The notes beneath the pieces are model-generated. The model did not search any database and was not told where the DNA came from. It saw only the letters and a program-made list of their open reading frames with translations. Of a DNA stretch of 64,000 nt, positions 53,949-62,812 are shown piece by piece. Positions within the stretch are counted from its first letter, which is position 1. Each line of letters opens with the position of its first letter. The DNA comes from Butyrivibrio sp. AC2005 (GTDB taxonomy: Bacteria; Bacillota; Clostridia; Lachnospirales; Lachnospiraceae). The stretch is from NCBI RefSeq assembly GCF_000424145.1, contig NZ_AUJI01000034.1, forward strand, positions 1-64,000, given 5' to 3'. Both the position numbers and the translations under genes were made by a program.

Positions 53949-55517
53949 TTATCTATATACAGCAAATGACTGGGCGCCAAGAATAAGCTCATCACTGCTT
54001 AATTCGGCGGTGCCGATACCATAAATCAATTTGCCTGCTACTATGTCCATAATATTTCCTTCAAAATCAGAGGTGTTCACGCGGACTTCTTCGCCGCCCG
54101 GATTAACAGCCAGGAGCAGGTCACCTCTTCTGTAAACAAGAATTCGCTCGCCTTTTGCTGAATATACTTTTTGAAAATCGGCATCTGCCTGAAGGTCCTC
54201 GTACTCGTGTCTTAAGTTTATAAGACCCTTTACTGTATGATAAATGGAATCAGGATCATTTTCCGCGTCGCTTACGCTTGGAGCATCTGCTGAGGAATCC
54301 ATTGAAATATAAAGATTTTCTGCCGGAGCATCGGAGAATCCAAAGTTCTTTTCATTCTTATCCCACTGCATGGGAGAGCGGGATCCTGTCCTCTGGAAAC
54401 CACCTTCCTTAGTCCTGACATTTTCAAGATACTTCATGCCAATCTCATCACCATAATATAGGAAAGGCACACCGGGCATTGTGAAGAAAAATGCGTAGGC
54501 AAGCTTTATCTCAGAAATATTCAGAGCTTTTGTTACTCTGGGCGTATCGTGATTGCAGGTGATAAAGCTGATGTAACCGTATTTTTTGGAACCTTCATAT
54601 CTGGGAAGATAATCAGCAAGGAACCTCTCCGGATCATCTCCGCCATCCTTTTTGAAGTAGCTGTGGTCACCACCCTCGGTTTCGCAGTCTCTTACAAGTA
54701 CGTTGTAGCCATTACCGTGGTGATCAAGATAAAAGTCAGCATGGAAACCATATTTTAACGCACACTGAGGATTGCACCATTCTGAAATGAGTGCCGCATC
54801 AGGATAGTCCTTATCCATCATTTTTCTGATATCTGTCCAGACTGCACCGGTAGCGCTCTTTACATCATCATCCTCCTTAACAAGTGAATCAGCCATGTCA
54901 ACGCGGAAACCATCGCAGCCCTTATCAAGCCAGAAGCGCATGATGTCTTTTAGAGCTTCTCTGGTTTCTATGCAGGAGGGGTGATCAGGGGCAAGCTGCC
55001 ATTTTTCAGTCCTGTTTAAAACACCGTAATTCAGTGCAGGCTGACACTTGAAAAAGTTCAGCATATAGCAGCCCTCGCGTTCAGCTTCACCGCCGATGTA
55101 GGGATGGCCTGCAATTCCGCAGAAGGCACTATCGGTCCAGATGTATCGGTCTGAAAATTCATTCCTTTCAGGCTCGCAGCTCTTCTTAAACCATTCGTGT
55201 TCCTCGGAGGTGTGCCCCGGAACGAGGTCGAGTAGTATTTTTATATCCTTTTTATGGGCTTCATCAAAAAGACGCACCAAATCGTCATTGGTGCCGTATC
55301 TCTCAGCTACCTTCCTGTAATCACGTACATCGTAGCCCGCATCCTTGAAGGGTGAATCAAATAGTGGATTCAGCCAAATGGCATTACAGCCAAGGCTCTT
55401 TACATAATCAAGTTTCTCGATGATGCCCTCAATATCACCGATTCCATCACTGTTGGTGTCATTAAATGACTGTGGGTAAATCTCATAAAAAACTGCATCA
55501 GATAACCATGCCGGCAT
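53949..55517 (-). CDS. GH13 family glycoside hydrolase (alpha-amylase superfamily)
   Basis: This 522-aa enzyme has the usual (beta/alpha)8 barrel with catalytic nucleophile D207 (GFRVDMAD), acid/base E246 (LISEWC) and D324 (CNHDTPRV), plus DLVPGHTS. The N-terminus WLSDAVFYEIYPQSFNDTNSDGIGD is that of oligo-1,6-glucosidase/trehalose-synthase-like members. No signal peptide is present, so it degrades imported oligosaccharides inside the cell. GGGAGGACT upstream fixes the ATG. Confidence 0.9.
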   Translation of the reverse strand: MPAWLSDAVFYEIYPQSFNDTNSDGIGDIEGIIEKLDYVKSLGCNAIWLNPLFDSPFKDAGYDVRDYRKVAERYGTNDDLVRLFDEAHKKDIKILLDLVPGHTSEEHEWFKKSCEPERNEFSDRYIWTDSAFCGIAGHPYIGGEAEREGCYMLNFFKCQPALNYGVLNRTEKWQLAPDHPSCIETREALKDIMRFWLDKGCDGFRVDMADSLVKEDDDVKSATGAVWTDIRKMMDKDYPDAALISEWCNPQCALKYGFHADFYLDHHGNGYNVLVRDCETEGGDHSYFKKDGGDDPERFLADYLPRYEGSKKYGYISFITCNHDTPRVTKALNISEIKLAYAFFFTMPGVPFLYYGDEIGMKYLENVRTKEGGFQRTGSRSPMQWDKNEKNFGFSDAPAENLYISMDSSADAPSVSDAENDPDSIYHTVKGLINLRHEYEDLQADADFQKVYSAKGERILVYRRGDLLLAVNPGGEEVRVNTSDFEGNIMDIVAGKLIYGIGTAELSSDELILGAQSFAVYR

Positions 55518-55632
55518 AATCTAGTCCTCCCTTTTTTCATTTAGTAAGTTATCTCCATTGTGTCAGGTTGTCTAGGAAATCGTTTTCCTATAGCATTATG
55601 GCACACTTTACTTAGGAAAAAAAGATAATTTT

Positions 55633-55661
55633 TTGACCTTTTGCGTCAGGCATCTTATAAT
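55633..55661 (+). promoter_or_regulatory. Near-consensus promoter directly before the traX-like start codon
   Basis: TTGACC (55633-55638) and TATAAT (55656-55661) are separated by exactly 17 bases. The ATG at 55668 begins six bases after the -10, so the predicted mRNA has no leader. Confidence 0.75.
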
Positions 55662-55667
55662 TTTTTC

Positions 55668-56534
55668 ATGAATACTAAAGAACAGAATATATTTTCTTCA
55701 CTTCAAAAATTTCAATTTGTAAATGCGGATTGCTTAAAGATTATCTCGATAGTCTGCATGCTGATAGACCATATAGGAGCGGGGATTCTGCTTTATCTTA
55801 TCAGAAGCAGTATTTATCCCTTTGGCATGAATTTTGACCAGTCTGCAGAGCTCTATCACTGGCTTCGGCATATTGGGAGACAGGCATTTCCTATTTATTG
55901 TTTTCTCATAGTTGAGGGACTTATTCATACCAGGAGTGTTCCTAAGTATCTGATGAATCTGGGGATTTTCGGTGTAATATCTGAGCCGTTTTTTGATATA
56001 GCGGTTAAGGTAAAAAATGAGGTCTTTTCGACGGATATTAAGACTTTGTATGCAGTAAACAAGGAGATTTTGTTAACACATAGAAATGTTTACTTTACGC
56101 TGCTTATAGGACTTTTTGTCATATGGGTAATGCAATATGTGGAGAGTAATCTTTTTACTGAAAATCCTGCGTCGCTACTTGGCATGAATGCTGATAATCC
56201 ATTGCATGTGCTTATCTATACCATGCCGGTTGTTGCAGGTGCGGCTCTTGCCCAGGTGATAGACTCCGACTACAGATGGTGGGGCGTATGCCTCATAGCA
56301 ATCTTTTTTGTTTTCAGGAGAACAAGGCTTTTGGCATGCATCGCCGGTTACTTATTTTTTATGAATATGGGAACTGAAGTCTGGTCACTCCCGGCATTTA
56401 TTCTGATTGCTGCCTATAATGGAACGCAGGGAAGTATCAGTAAGAAATTCAAATATGCATTCTACGCATTCTATCCGGTACATCTGCTGGTTATATATCT
56501 GCTCAGGTGTTATCTGTATGTGGTGATGCAGTAA
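55668..56534 (+). CDS. TraX family membrane protein
   Basis: This 288-aa protein with about eight helices opens with NADCLKIISIVCMLIDHIGAG and HWLRHIGRQAFPIYCFLIVEG, the signature of TraX/acyltransferase-like proteins (TraX acetylates F-pilin). Chromosomal homologues probably modify surface polymers. No ribosome site precedes the ATG, consistent with the leaderless promoter. An upstream TTG at 55641 is less likely, since it lies within the promoter spacer. Confidence 0.83.
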   Translation: MNTKEQNIFSSLQKFQFVNADCLKIISIVCMLIDHIGAGILLYLIRSSIYPFGMNFDQSAELYHWLRHIGRQAFPIYCFLIVEGLIHTRSVPKYLMNLGIFGVISEPFFDIAVKVKNEVFSTDIKTLYAVNKEILLTHRNVYFTLLIGLFVIWVMQYVESNLFTENPASLLGMNADNPLHVLIYTMPVVAGAALAQVIDSDYRWWGVCLIAIFFVFRRTRLLACIAGYLFFMNMGTEVWSLPAFILIAAYNGTQGSISKKFKYAFYAFYPVHLLVIYLLRCYLYVVMQ

Positions 56535-56703
56535 AAGTGCAGTTATCCGAAATTTACAGTTCTCGGACGAGGAGATGATTTTCAAAATTTAATAAAAATG
56601 GATATCGACTGTCCCGAACGAACGAGAGAGGAGATATCCATTTTTTTATAATTTTAGAAAATCACGACGCAGACGTAAACGTAAATTTCGGATAACTGCA
56701 CTT
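56535..56703. repeat. 169-base palindromic element with 23-bp perfect inverted ends and internal terminator
   Basis: The ends 56535-56557 and 56681-56703 are perfect 23-bp inverted repeats (AAGTGCAGTTATCCG to CGGATAACTGCACTT). Inside lies a 13-bp perfect hairpin (56594-56606 with 56633-56645) flanked by A-run and T-run, a strong bidirectional terminator. Further near-complementary DNA continues between these stems. It begins on the base after the traX-like stop codon. Confidence 0.8.
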
Positions 56704-56716
56704 ATACGGGCGTTAT

Positions 56717-56944
56717 TTATTCAAACCTTGCTACCGAAAGGAAAATTGCAAACAGAACAAGCAACACGAAAATCAGGAAGATAAATTCTATTATCTTCGC
56801 AAAAATGCTGAAGTGTTTGAAGTCGCCGCTGAAGAATAAAAATCTTACAAGGACGAGGAAAAAGATCAGCTCTGCTATGACTATTATTGCGTCAAAAATA
56901 ATTGACATAAGGGCTATAGAAGCCATTACCGGAGGTATGAACAT
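56717..56944 (-). CDS. Small hydrophobic membrane protein
   Basis: This 75-aa protein has two predicted helices (about 8-34 and 47-70) joined by a short FFSGDFKHF loop. AGAGGA lies about ten bases upstream of the ATG. It has no recognisable family. It converges on the traX-like gene across the palindromic element. The hydrophobic composition gives some chance that it is a chance frame. Confidence 0.5.
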   Translation of the reverse strand: MFIPPVMASIALMSIIFDAIIVIAELIFFLVLVRFLFFSGDFKHFSIFAKIIEFIFLIFVLLVLFAIFLSVARFE

Positions 56945-57173
56945 TTCTTGGAATTCCTCTAATACATAATCGAATATTTTATTATTTTGCCTAATTATGG
57001 ATGATTATATTTTACCACCAAAGATATCTCAAATTAAATGTGTATACCGCATTTTTAAGCCATTTTTAATATCTACTTAATAGAATTGTCATTGTTATTA
57101 TGATAGACTAAATCCGAATTATCATAAAGTTATGATGGTGTAGTATATGCTGTAAGTTTTTGGAGATGATCTT

Positions 57174-60080
57174 ATGAAGAAAAAAGGCATGACTCTCACT
57201 ATACAGCTGGTCATAATAGTGTCCGCTATCCTTCTCATTGGCGATATGCTGATGGGAATAATTCTCATGAAACAATCCCAAAATTCAATCAAAACAATTA
57301 TAAACGGAAGAATGCTTGATATAGCCAATACCGCTGCTGCCATGCTTGATGGGGATATTATGGAAAAGCTGACGGCAGAGGATGAGGGGACGGAGGAATA
57401 TGAGTCCCAGATGAGGAATCTAAAGGCTTTTCAGGACAGTATCGAGCTTAAATACATCTACTGTGTTAATGATGAGGGTAACAAGCATTTTACCTTTTCG
57501 ATTGATCCGACTGTTCTTGATCCGGCGCCTTTTGGGGCAGATGTGGTCTATACGGATGCTCTTTATACAGCAAGCCTGGGTACGCCGGCTGTTGATGAGG
57601 TGCCCTATCAGGACGAGTGGGGAAGTTTTTACAGTGCCTACAGCCCCGTTTTTAATTCCAAGGGTGAGGTTGCGGCCATTGTAGCGGTGGACTTTTCAGC
57701 AAAATGGTATGAGGATCAGATTTCAAGACTTGCAAGAACCATAATGTTTTTTGTCATCGCTTCCGTAAGCATGGGTGCAATTATTGTGATTGTGGCGATG
57801 GGTGGAATCCGTAAAAATTTCCATGACATCAGTAGCGAAATAACTGATCTTGAGAAAGATGTTGATGATATCACACGGGAAATTGCAAATTCGGTGCAGG
57901 GGGATAATCCGCTGTTTGACCAGGCAGAGAGTGATCTCTCCGGGGATACGGCGGGAAATCCGGATGAAAATCATGCAAATAATGTTGAGTATGATATCAA
58001 GGAGATGGGGGAGAAAATACATGCTGTTCACAGTGGTATTAGGAATTACCTGGACCATGCACAGAGACGCGCCAACAGTATGATAACAGCCCTGGCTTCC
58101 GATTATAAAAGTGTTTATTATGTCAATCTCGATAGGGACGAAGGTATTTGCTACAGGTCCCATTCCAGTCTGGAATATGGGCTTCAGGAGGGTGAGCAGT
58201 TTGTTTTCAGCGATACCTTTGAAAAGTATGCCTATGAGTATGTCTCTGAAAAATACAGGCAGGGGTTCCTCGATTTTATTGATCCTGAAGTTATTAGAAA
58301 AAGCCTTGAAACAGATGCGATCATTGCCTACAGATATCTGGTTGAGAGGGATGGAAAAGAGTATTATGAGATGCTCAGAATGGCTGGTGTCAGAAGAGCT
58401 GAGGACAGGGATGACCATATAGTTCACTCGATCGGTGTTGGTTTTACTGATGTTGATACGGAGATGAGACGGTCTCTTGATCAGAGTCAGGCGTTAAGTG
58501 ATGCACTTGTTGTTGCAGAAGAGGCCAGCAAGGCGAAGACAGCTTTCCTTTCAAGTATGAGCCATGAGATCAGAACTCCCATGAATGCCATTATAGGCCT
58601 TGACAGGATTGCCTTAAGTGATCCCGATATTTCGGATAAGACAAGGGATTACCTTGAGCAGATCGGAAGCTCTGCCAATCATCTTTTGAAGATAATCAAC
58701 GATATACTTGATATGTCCAGAATTGAATCAGGACGCATGATAATCAAGCATGAGGAGTTTTCATTTAAAAAGCTCCTTGGGCAGATTAACACCATTATTG
58801 GAAGTCAGTGTAGTGATAAGGGGCTTACCTATCATACTGAGATAAAGGGTGAAATCGATAATTACTACATTGGCGATGATATGAAGCTTAAGCAGGTTAT
58901 CATCAATATTCTTGGGAACTCAGTTAAATTTACGGAACGCGGTGGAAACGTCAGTCTTGAGATAAAGCGTATCGCACGCTTTGATGGCAAGTCTACTTTG
59001 AGATTTAAAATGAAGGATGATGGAATCGGAATGGATGAAGAGTTTATTCCGAGGCTTTTTGCCCCCTTCAGCCAGGAGGATTCCTCCAGTACCAATAAGT
59101 ATGGAAGTACCGGACTTGGCATGGCTATTACGAAGAGCATCGTTGAGATGATGAACGGCAAGATTGAGGTTAGGAGTAAAAAGGGCTCTGGCACAGAATT
59201 TACTGTGACTGTAACACTTATGGAATCCGAAAGAAAGGATACTCATGAGGATGAGAGTGAAGTAAATCCTTATGAGCTTTCGGTTTTGATAATTGATGAT
59301 GACAATATTGCAAGTGAGCATGCATCTGTAGAACTGGAAAAACTCGGAATAGAGGCTGAGATAGCTCATTCCGGTCAGGAAGCTGTTGATATGGTAAGGC
59401 TACGGCACGCAAGAAGAGAGCCTTACAATCTGATTCTTGTCGACTGGAAAATGCCTGAAATGGATGGAATTGAGACTACAAAGAGAATCAGGGAAATTAT
59501 CGGTGATGACTCAGTAATTATTATCCTTACAGGGCAGCAGTGGGATGATATCCTTGAAGATGCTGTGAATTCAGGCGTTGACAGCTTCATGTCAAAGCCG
59601 CTTAATTCGGCTTTTGTTATGGAGCAGTTCAAGGAAGCTCTGATCCAGAAAAATATGAAGAGCTCTGCGAATACTGAGAAAGTGCCGCTTGAGGGACGCA
59701 AAATACTTCTCGCTGAGGATATTCTGGTGAACGCTAAGATCATGATGAAGGTTTTGTCCATGAAGAGCATTGAGGTCGACCATGCTGAGAATGGAAAGAT
59801 TGCGGTTGAGATGTTTGAGTCTCATCCGGAGTGGTATTATGATGCAATTTTGATGGATATGAGAATGCCTGAGATGGATGGTCTTACTGCCGCTTCGGCG
59901 ATTAGAGCACTGGATAGAAAAGATGCGAAGAAGATTCCTATCATTGCACTTACTGCCAATGCTTTTGATGAAGATGTGCAGAGAAGCCTCCAGGCTGGCC
60001 TTAACGCGCACCTTAGCAAGCCTGTCAAGCCGGAAGTGGTATTCGATACTCTCGAGAGTTTGATCAGTGATGAGAGATAG
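57174..60080 (+). CDS. Hybrid sensor histidine kinase with two receiver domains
   Basis: This 968-aa inner-membrane signalling protein has TM1 (about 8-30), an extracellular Cache-like sensor (about 35-180), TM2 (about 188-212), a coiled/PAS-like region (about 275-430), HisKA with SHEIRTPMN (His464), HATPase (NILGNSVKFTERGG, DDGIGMDEEF, STGLGMAI), then receiver 1 (phospho-acceptor D757, VDWKMPEMDG) and receiver 2 (D895, LMDMRMPEMDG). No HPt domain or output partner lies nearby. TGGAGATGA precedes the ATG. Confidence 0.93.
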   Translation: MKKKGMTLTIQLVIIVSAILLIGDMLMGIILMKQSQNSIKTIINGRMLDIANTAAAMLDGDIMEKLTAEDEGTEEYESQMRNLKAFQDSIELKYIYCVNDEGNKHFTFSIDPTVLDPAPFGADVVYTDALYTASLGTPAVDEVPYQDEWGSFYSAYSPVFNSKGEVAAIVAVDFSAKWYEDQISRLARTIMFFVIASVSMGAIIVIVAMGGIRKNFHDISSEITDLEKDVDDITREIANSVQGDNPLFDQAESDLSGDTAGNPDENHANNVEYDIKEMGEKIHAVHSGIRNYLDHAQRRANSMITALASDYKSVYYVNLDRDEGICYRSHSSLEYGLQEGEQFVFSDTFEKYAYEYVSEKYRQGFLDFIDPEVIRKSLETDAIIAYRYLVERDGKEYYEMLRMAGVRRAEDRDDHIVHSIGVGFTDVDTEMRRSLDQSQALSDALVVAEEASKAKTAFLSSMSHEIRTPMNAIIGLDRIALSDPDISDKTRDYLEQIGSSANHLLKIINDILDMSRIESGRMIIKHEEFSFKKLLGQINTIIGSQCSDKGLTYHTEIKGEIDNYYIGDDMKLKQVIINILGNSVKFTERGGNVSLEIKRIARFDGKSTLRFKMKDDGIGMDEEFIPRLFAPFSQEDSSSTNKYGSTGLGMAITKSIVEMMNGKIEVRSKKGSGTEFTVTVTLMESERKDTHEDESEVNPYELSVLIIDDDNIASEHASVELEKLGIEAEIAHSGQEAVDMVRLRHARREPYNLILVDWKMPEMDGIETTKRIREIIGDDSVIIILTGQQWDDILEDAVNSGVDSFMSKPLNSAFVMEQFKEALIQKNMKSSANTEKVPLEGRKILLAEDILVNAKIMMKVLSMKSIEVDHAENGKIAVEMFESHPEWYYDAILMDMRMPEMDGLTAASAIRALDRKDAKKIPIIALTANAFDEDVQRSLQAGLNAHLSKPVKPEVVFDTLESLISDER

Positions 60081-60780
60081 GGGCATAATCTTGTACGTGT
60101 TTCCGTTTTTGCATGTAATCAGTCAGTATTTGGTATTTCATTTGTATTGACGTAATCGATTTTTATGGGGTAGCCCAATAATTCCATTATTGCACTTTTA
60201 GACTGATTCGTTTTGGAATGCGGCAATTATGTACCCTGCATGAGTTAAGTCTGTTCGCGAACAATTATGAAATTAGACGTAAGCGAATTTTTGCCGTTAT
60301 TCCAACATGGGAATTCTGCTGATTATTGACGTAAATGTTTAGAGTTGAAAAAAACTTTATTCTATTCATTTTACGTCTATTTACAATGATAGTATCGCAT
60401 TGGTATAAGGCTCTAATATTGTGGTAGCCCAGTATCTGCTTTTACAACTCTATTGACTGAATTCTCCGAACTTATGGAAACTTATTTATTCAACGAGTTA
60501 CGTCTATTCGCGAAATATTTAGCATTTAGGAATAACCACCATTTTAGGTTTAAATCAATACACTCTCAAAAACAATTTCTGACGTATGATTTTTTCCTTT
60601 TAAGTTCAATTTAGGTTTTCATGTAATAATCCTAAACATAGAAACAAGAAATGCAACAAAATACAGCCTGCTTCATTAGACAGATTAAAACGAATAATAT
60701 GACTTATGCTGAAACAACAGTTGCAAGAAAGAGACAATTACAACAAAGGAAAGTTGTAATACAAAAAGGAGATTATTGAA
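60081..60780. other. 700-bp AT-rich non-coding region with repeated GACGTAA words
   Basis: No gene is supported. GACGTAA occurs at 60149, 60276 and 60328, and its complement TTACGTC at 60371 and 60498, with a GACGTAT at 60581. GGTAGCCCA occurs twice (60169 and 60423), and TTCGCGAA twice (60254 and 60507). The last 100 bases hold the promoter and ribosome site (AAAAAGGAG) of the lipoprotein gene. Confidence 0.6.
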
Positions 60781-62463
60781 ATGAAAAAACAGATTCTTGT
60801 TTATCTTGGAATTGGACTTATATGCTTTGCACTCACAGGATGTGGAGGGACAACAGGTACGATATCCGGCGATACAGCTCAGGGTACTGAAAGCGTTAAC
60901 GCTGAGGATGGCGCAAACAATGAAGATGCTGACGGAGCAGATGGCGCCGAAAACATTGATGATGAGAATGCACCTACAGGTGGTGCACCAAACGGAGAAA
61001 ATGCAAATGGCGAGAACCAGGGAAATCCACCAGATGGCGAGAAGCCTGATGGAGAGGCTCCAAACGGCGAAGCTCCGAACGGTGAAGCGCCTAATGGCGA
61101 GGCTCCCGGAAATCCGCCTGATGGGCAGGCTCCCGATGGAGAAGCACCCGGAAATCCACCTGATGGTGAAAAGCCTGACGGAGAAGCTCCGGGAAACCCA
61201 CCTGATGGTGCACCTGGAGGCTTTGGCGGTACCGGACAGAGCAGTGCTGACATAGATTACGAGGCTGCTACTACAATTACAGCAGCTGTGGAATCAGATG
61301 GACAAACTTACGAAACTGAAATTGCAGATGAGAGTGCACTTTTAATATCAACAAATGAAGAAGTTACTATTTCAAATGCGACAGTTACTAAAACAGGTGA
61401 TTCCGATGGCGGTGACAACTGTAATTTTTATGGCTTGAATGCAGCTGTGCTGGTAAAGGACGGATCAACAACCACTATCACAGGTGCAACCATTACATCT
61501 GATGCGGATGGAGCAAACGGAGTCTTCTCCTATGGTGGAAACGGCGGTAAGAACGGAGCTGATGGTGACGGTACAACAGTAAATATTTCAGATTCGACCA
61601 TTACAACAACAGGTGATGGCTCCGGTGGAATAATGACAACAGGCGGTGGTGTGACAAATGCCAAGAACCTGACAATAGAGACAAGCGGAAGATCTTCAGC
61701 AGCAATAAGAACAGACAGAGGTGGCGGAACAGTAACGGTTGATGGTGGAGAATATACCACTAACGGACTTGGTTCACCTGCGATTTATTCAACTGCTGAC
61801 ATCACAGTTTCAAATGCAACGCTTACATCTACACAGTCAGAGGGTGTCTGCATTGAGGGTATGAATTCTATTACTCTTAGTGACTGCGATATGACTGTTG
61901 AAAATACCAACATGAATGGTAACGCAACATTTCTTGACTCTATTATGATTTATCAGTCTATGTCAGGAGATGCAGACAGCGGTACCTCAACATTTTCAAT
62001 GAGTGGTGGCTCACTTACAAGTAAGAACGGACATGTCTTCCATGTGACTAACACAAATGCAGTAATTAATTTATCAGATGTGACCATAAAGAACTTTGAT
62101 TCTGAAGATATTCTTATGTCTGTCTGCGATGACGGCTGGAATGGTGCAGGAAATGTAGCAACAGTAAATGCTGATAATCAGGAGCTTAGCGGAACAATTC
62201 TTGTGGGAGATAATTCGGAGCTTACACTCAATCTCACAAACGGATCTGCCTTCAAGGGCAGCATAAGCGGCGAGATTACAAATGCTAAGGGCGAGACAGT
62301 TTCTACTGAAGTTGGAACAGTAGCAGTCAGCATAGATGCGGAATCTACCTGGACTCTTACGGAAGATACATATATAACATCCTTTGACGGCGATGCGTCC
62401 AGTGTTGTTTCCAACGGACATACACTCTATGTGAACGGAACAGCGCTTGAAGGAACAAATTAA
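60781..62463 (+). CDS. Lipoprotein with Pro/Gly/Asn repeat linker and beta-helix-like domain
   Basis: This 560-aa surface lipoprotein has a signal ending LTGC (Cys21). An acidic segment is followed by a repetitive linker (about 60-150) of NGEAP, GNPPDG and EKPDGEAP units, ending GGFGGTG. The rest (about 160-560) is Thr/Ser/Asn/Gly-rich with strand repeats (VTISNATVTK, TTITGATITSDAD, TVNISDSTITTTG, DITVSNATLTS), like a right-handed beta-helix of adhesins or carbohydrate-active proteins. No catalytic residues are recognised. It probably binds cell-surface or plant polysaccharide (inference). Confidence 0.8.
   Translation: MKKQILVYLGIGLICFALTGCGGTTGTISGDTAQGTESVNAEDGANNEDADGADGAENIDDENAPTGGAPNGENANGENQGNPPDGEKPDGEAPNGEAPNGEAPNGEAPGNPPDGQAPDGEAPGNPPDGEKPDGEAPGNPPDGAPGGFGGTGQSSADIDYEAATTITAAVESDGQTYETEIADESALLISTNEEVTISNATVTKTGDSDGGDNCNFYGLNAAVLVKDGSTTTITGATITSDADGANGVFSYGGNGGKNGADGDGTTVNISDSTITTTGDGSGGIMTTGGGVTNAKNLTIETSGRSSAAIRTDRGGGTVTVDGGEYTTNGLGSPAIYSTADITVSNATLTSTQSEGVCIEGMNSITLSDCDMTVENTNMNGNATFLDSIMIYQSMSGDADSGTSTFSMSGGSLTSKNGHVFHVTNTNAVINLSDVTIKNFDSEDILMSVCDDGWNGAGNVATVNADNQELSGTILVGDNSELTLNLTNGSAFKGSISGEITNAKGETVSTEVGTVAVSIDAESTWTLTEDTYITSFDGDASSVVSNGHTLYVNGTALEGTN
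61010..61215 (+). repeat. In-gene direct repeats encoding the lipoprotein linker
   Basis: Units of 15-30 bases such as GGAAATCCACCTGATGG and GGCGAAGCTCC recur, coding GNPPDG and NGEAP. Unit number can change by slippage without shifting frame, since unit lengths are multiples of three. Confidence 0.75.
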
Positions 62464-62812
62464 AATAATGAACTCAGGGAGCCGTGTTGCATCCGAAAAA
62501 CTAAGAAATAAAATGTAAATCATTCAAAGCGTGTGATGGGAATCTAATGTTTTCCATCACACGCTTATTTATTGGGCTTGTAAGATATTTTTTGCTTGTC
62601 AACGAGTTTGTTCATCTGAAATAACTTATCCATAAGATGTGATTGCAATGAGCAAAAGTATAAATTTTGATAACAATAATAAAATTAAAATATATTGCAA
62701 AATAAGCATGGCAATGTTATTTTTTTGTCTTTGGCGTGAAATATATTGGAAATTTAATAAAACTATAAGAAGCATGTAATAACAGTTATATTTGAATTAA
62801 AAGGGAGATTTT
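62464..62812. other. 349-bp intergenic region with terminator
   Basis: A terminator lies at 62529-62567; the remainder (62573-62790) is very AT-rich, with the GGGAGATTTT ribosome site of the next gene. No gene is recognised. Confidence 0.5.
62529..62567 (+). terminator. Intrinsic terminator after the beta-helix lipoprotein
   Basis: AAGCGTGTGATGG pairs with CCATCACACGCTT around a 13-base loop, followed by ATTTATT. Confidence 0.8.

Noticed and set aside
61010-61215. CRISPR-like repeat array
   Set aside because: The repeats are inside an intact reading frame, vary in unit length by multiples of three, and encode the NGEAP/GNPPDG linker.
60879-61253. Minus-strand Pro/Ser-rich 124-aa frame
   Set aside because: It is the complement of the lipoprotein linker repeats, has no ribosome site, and its composition is forced by the plus-strand codons.
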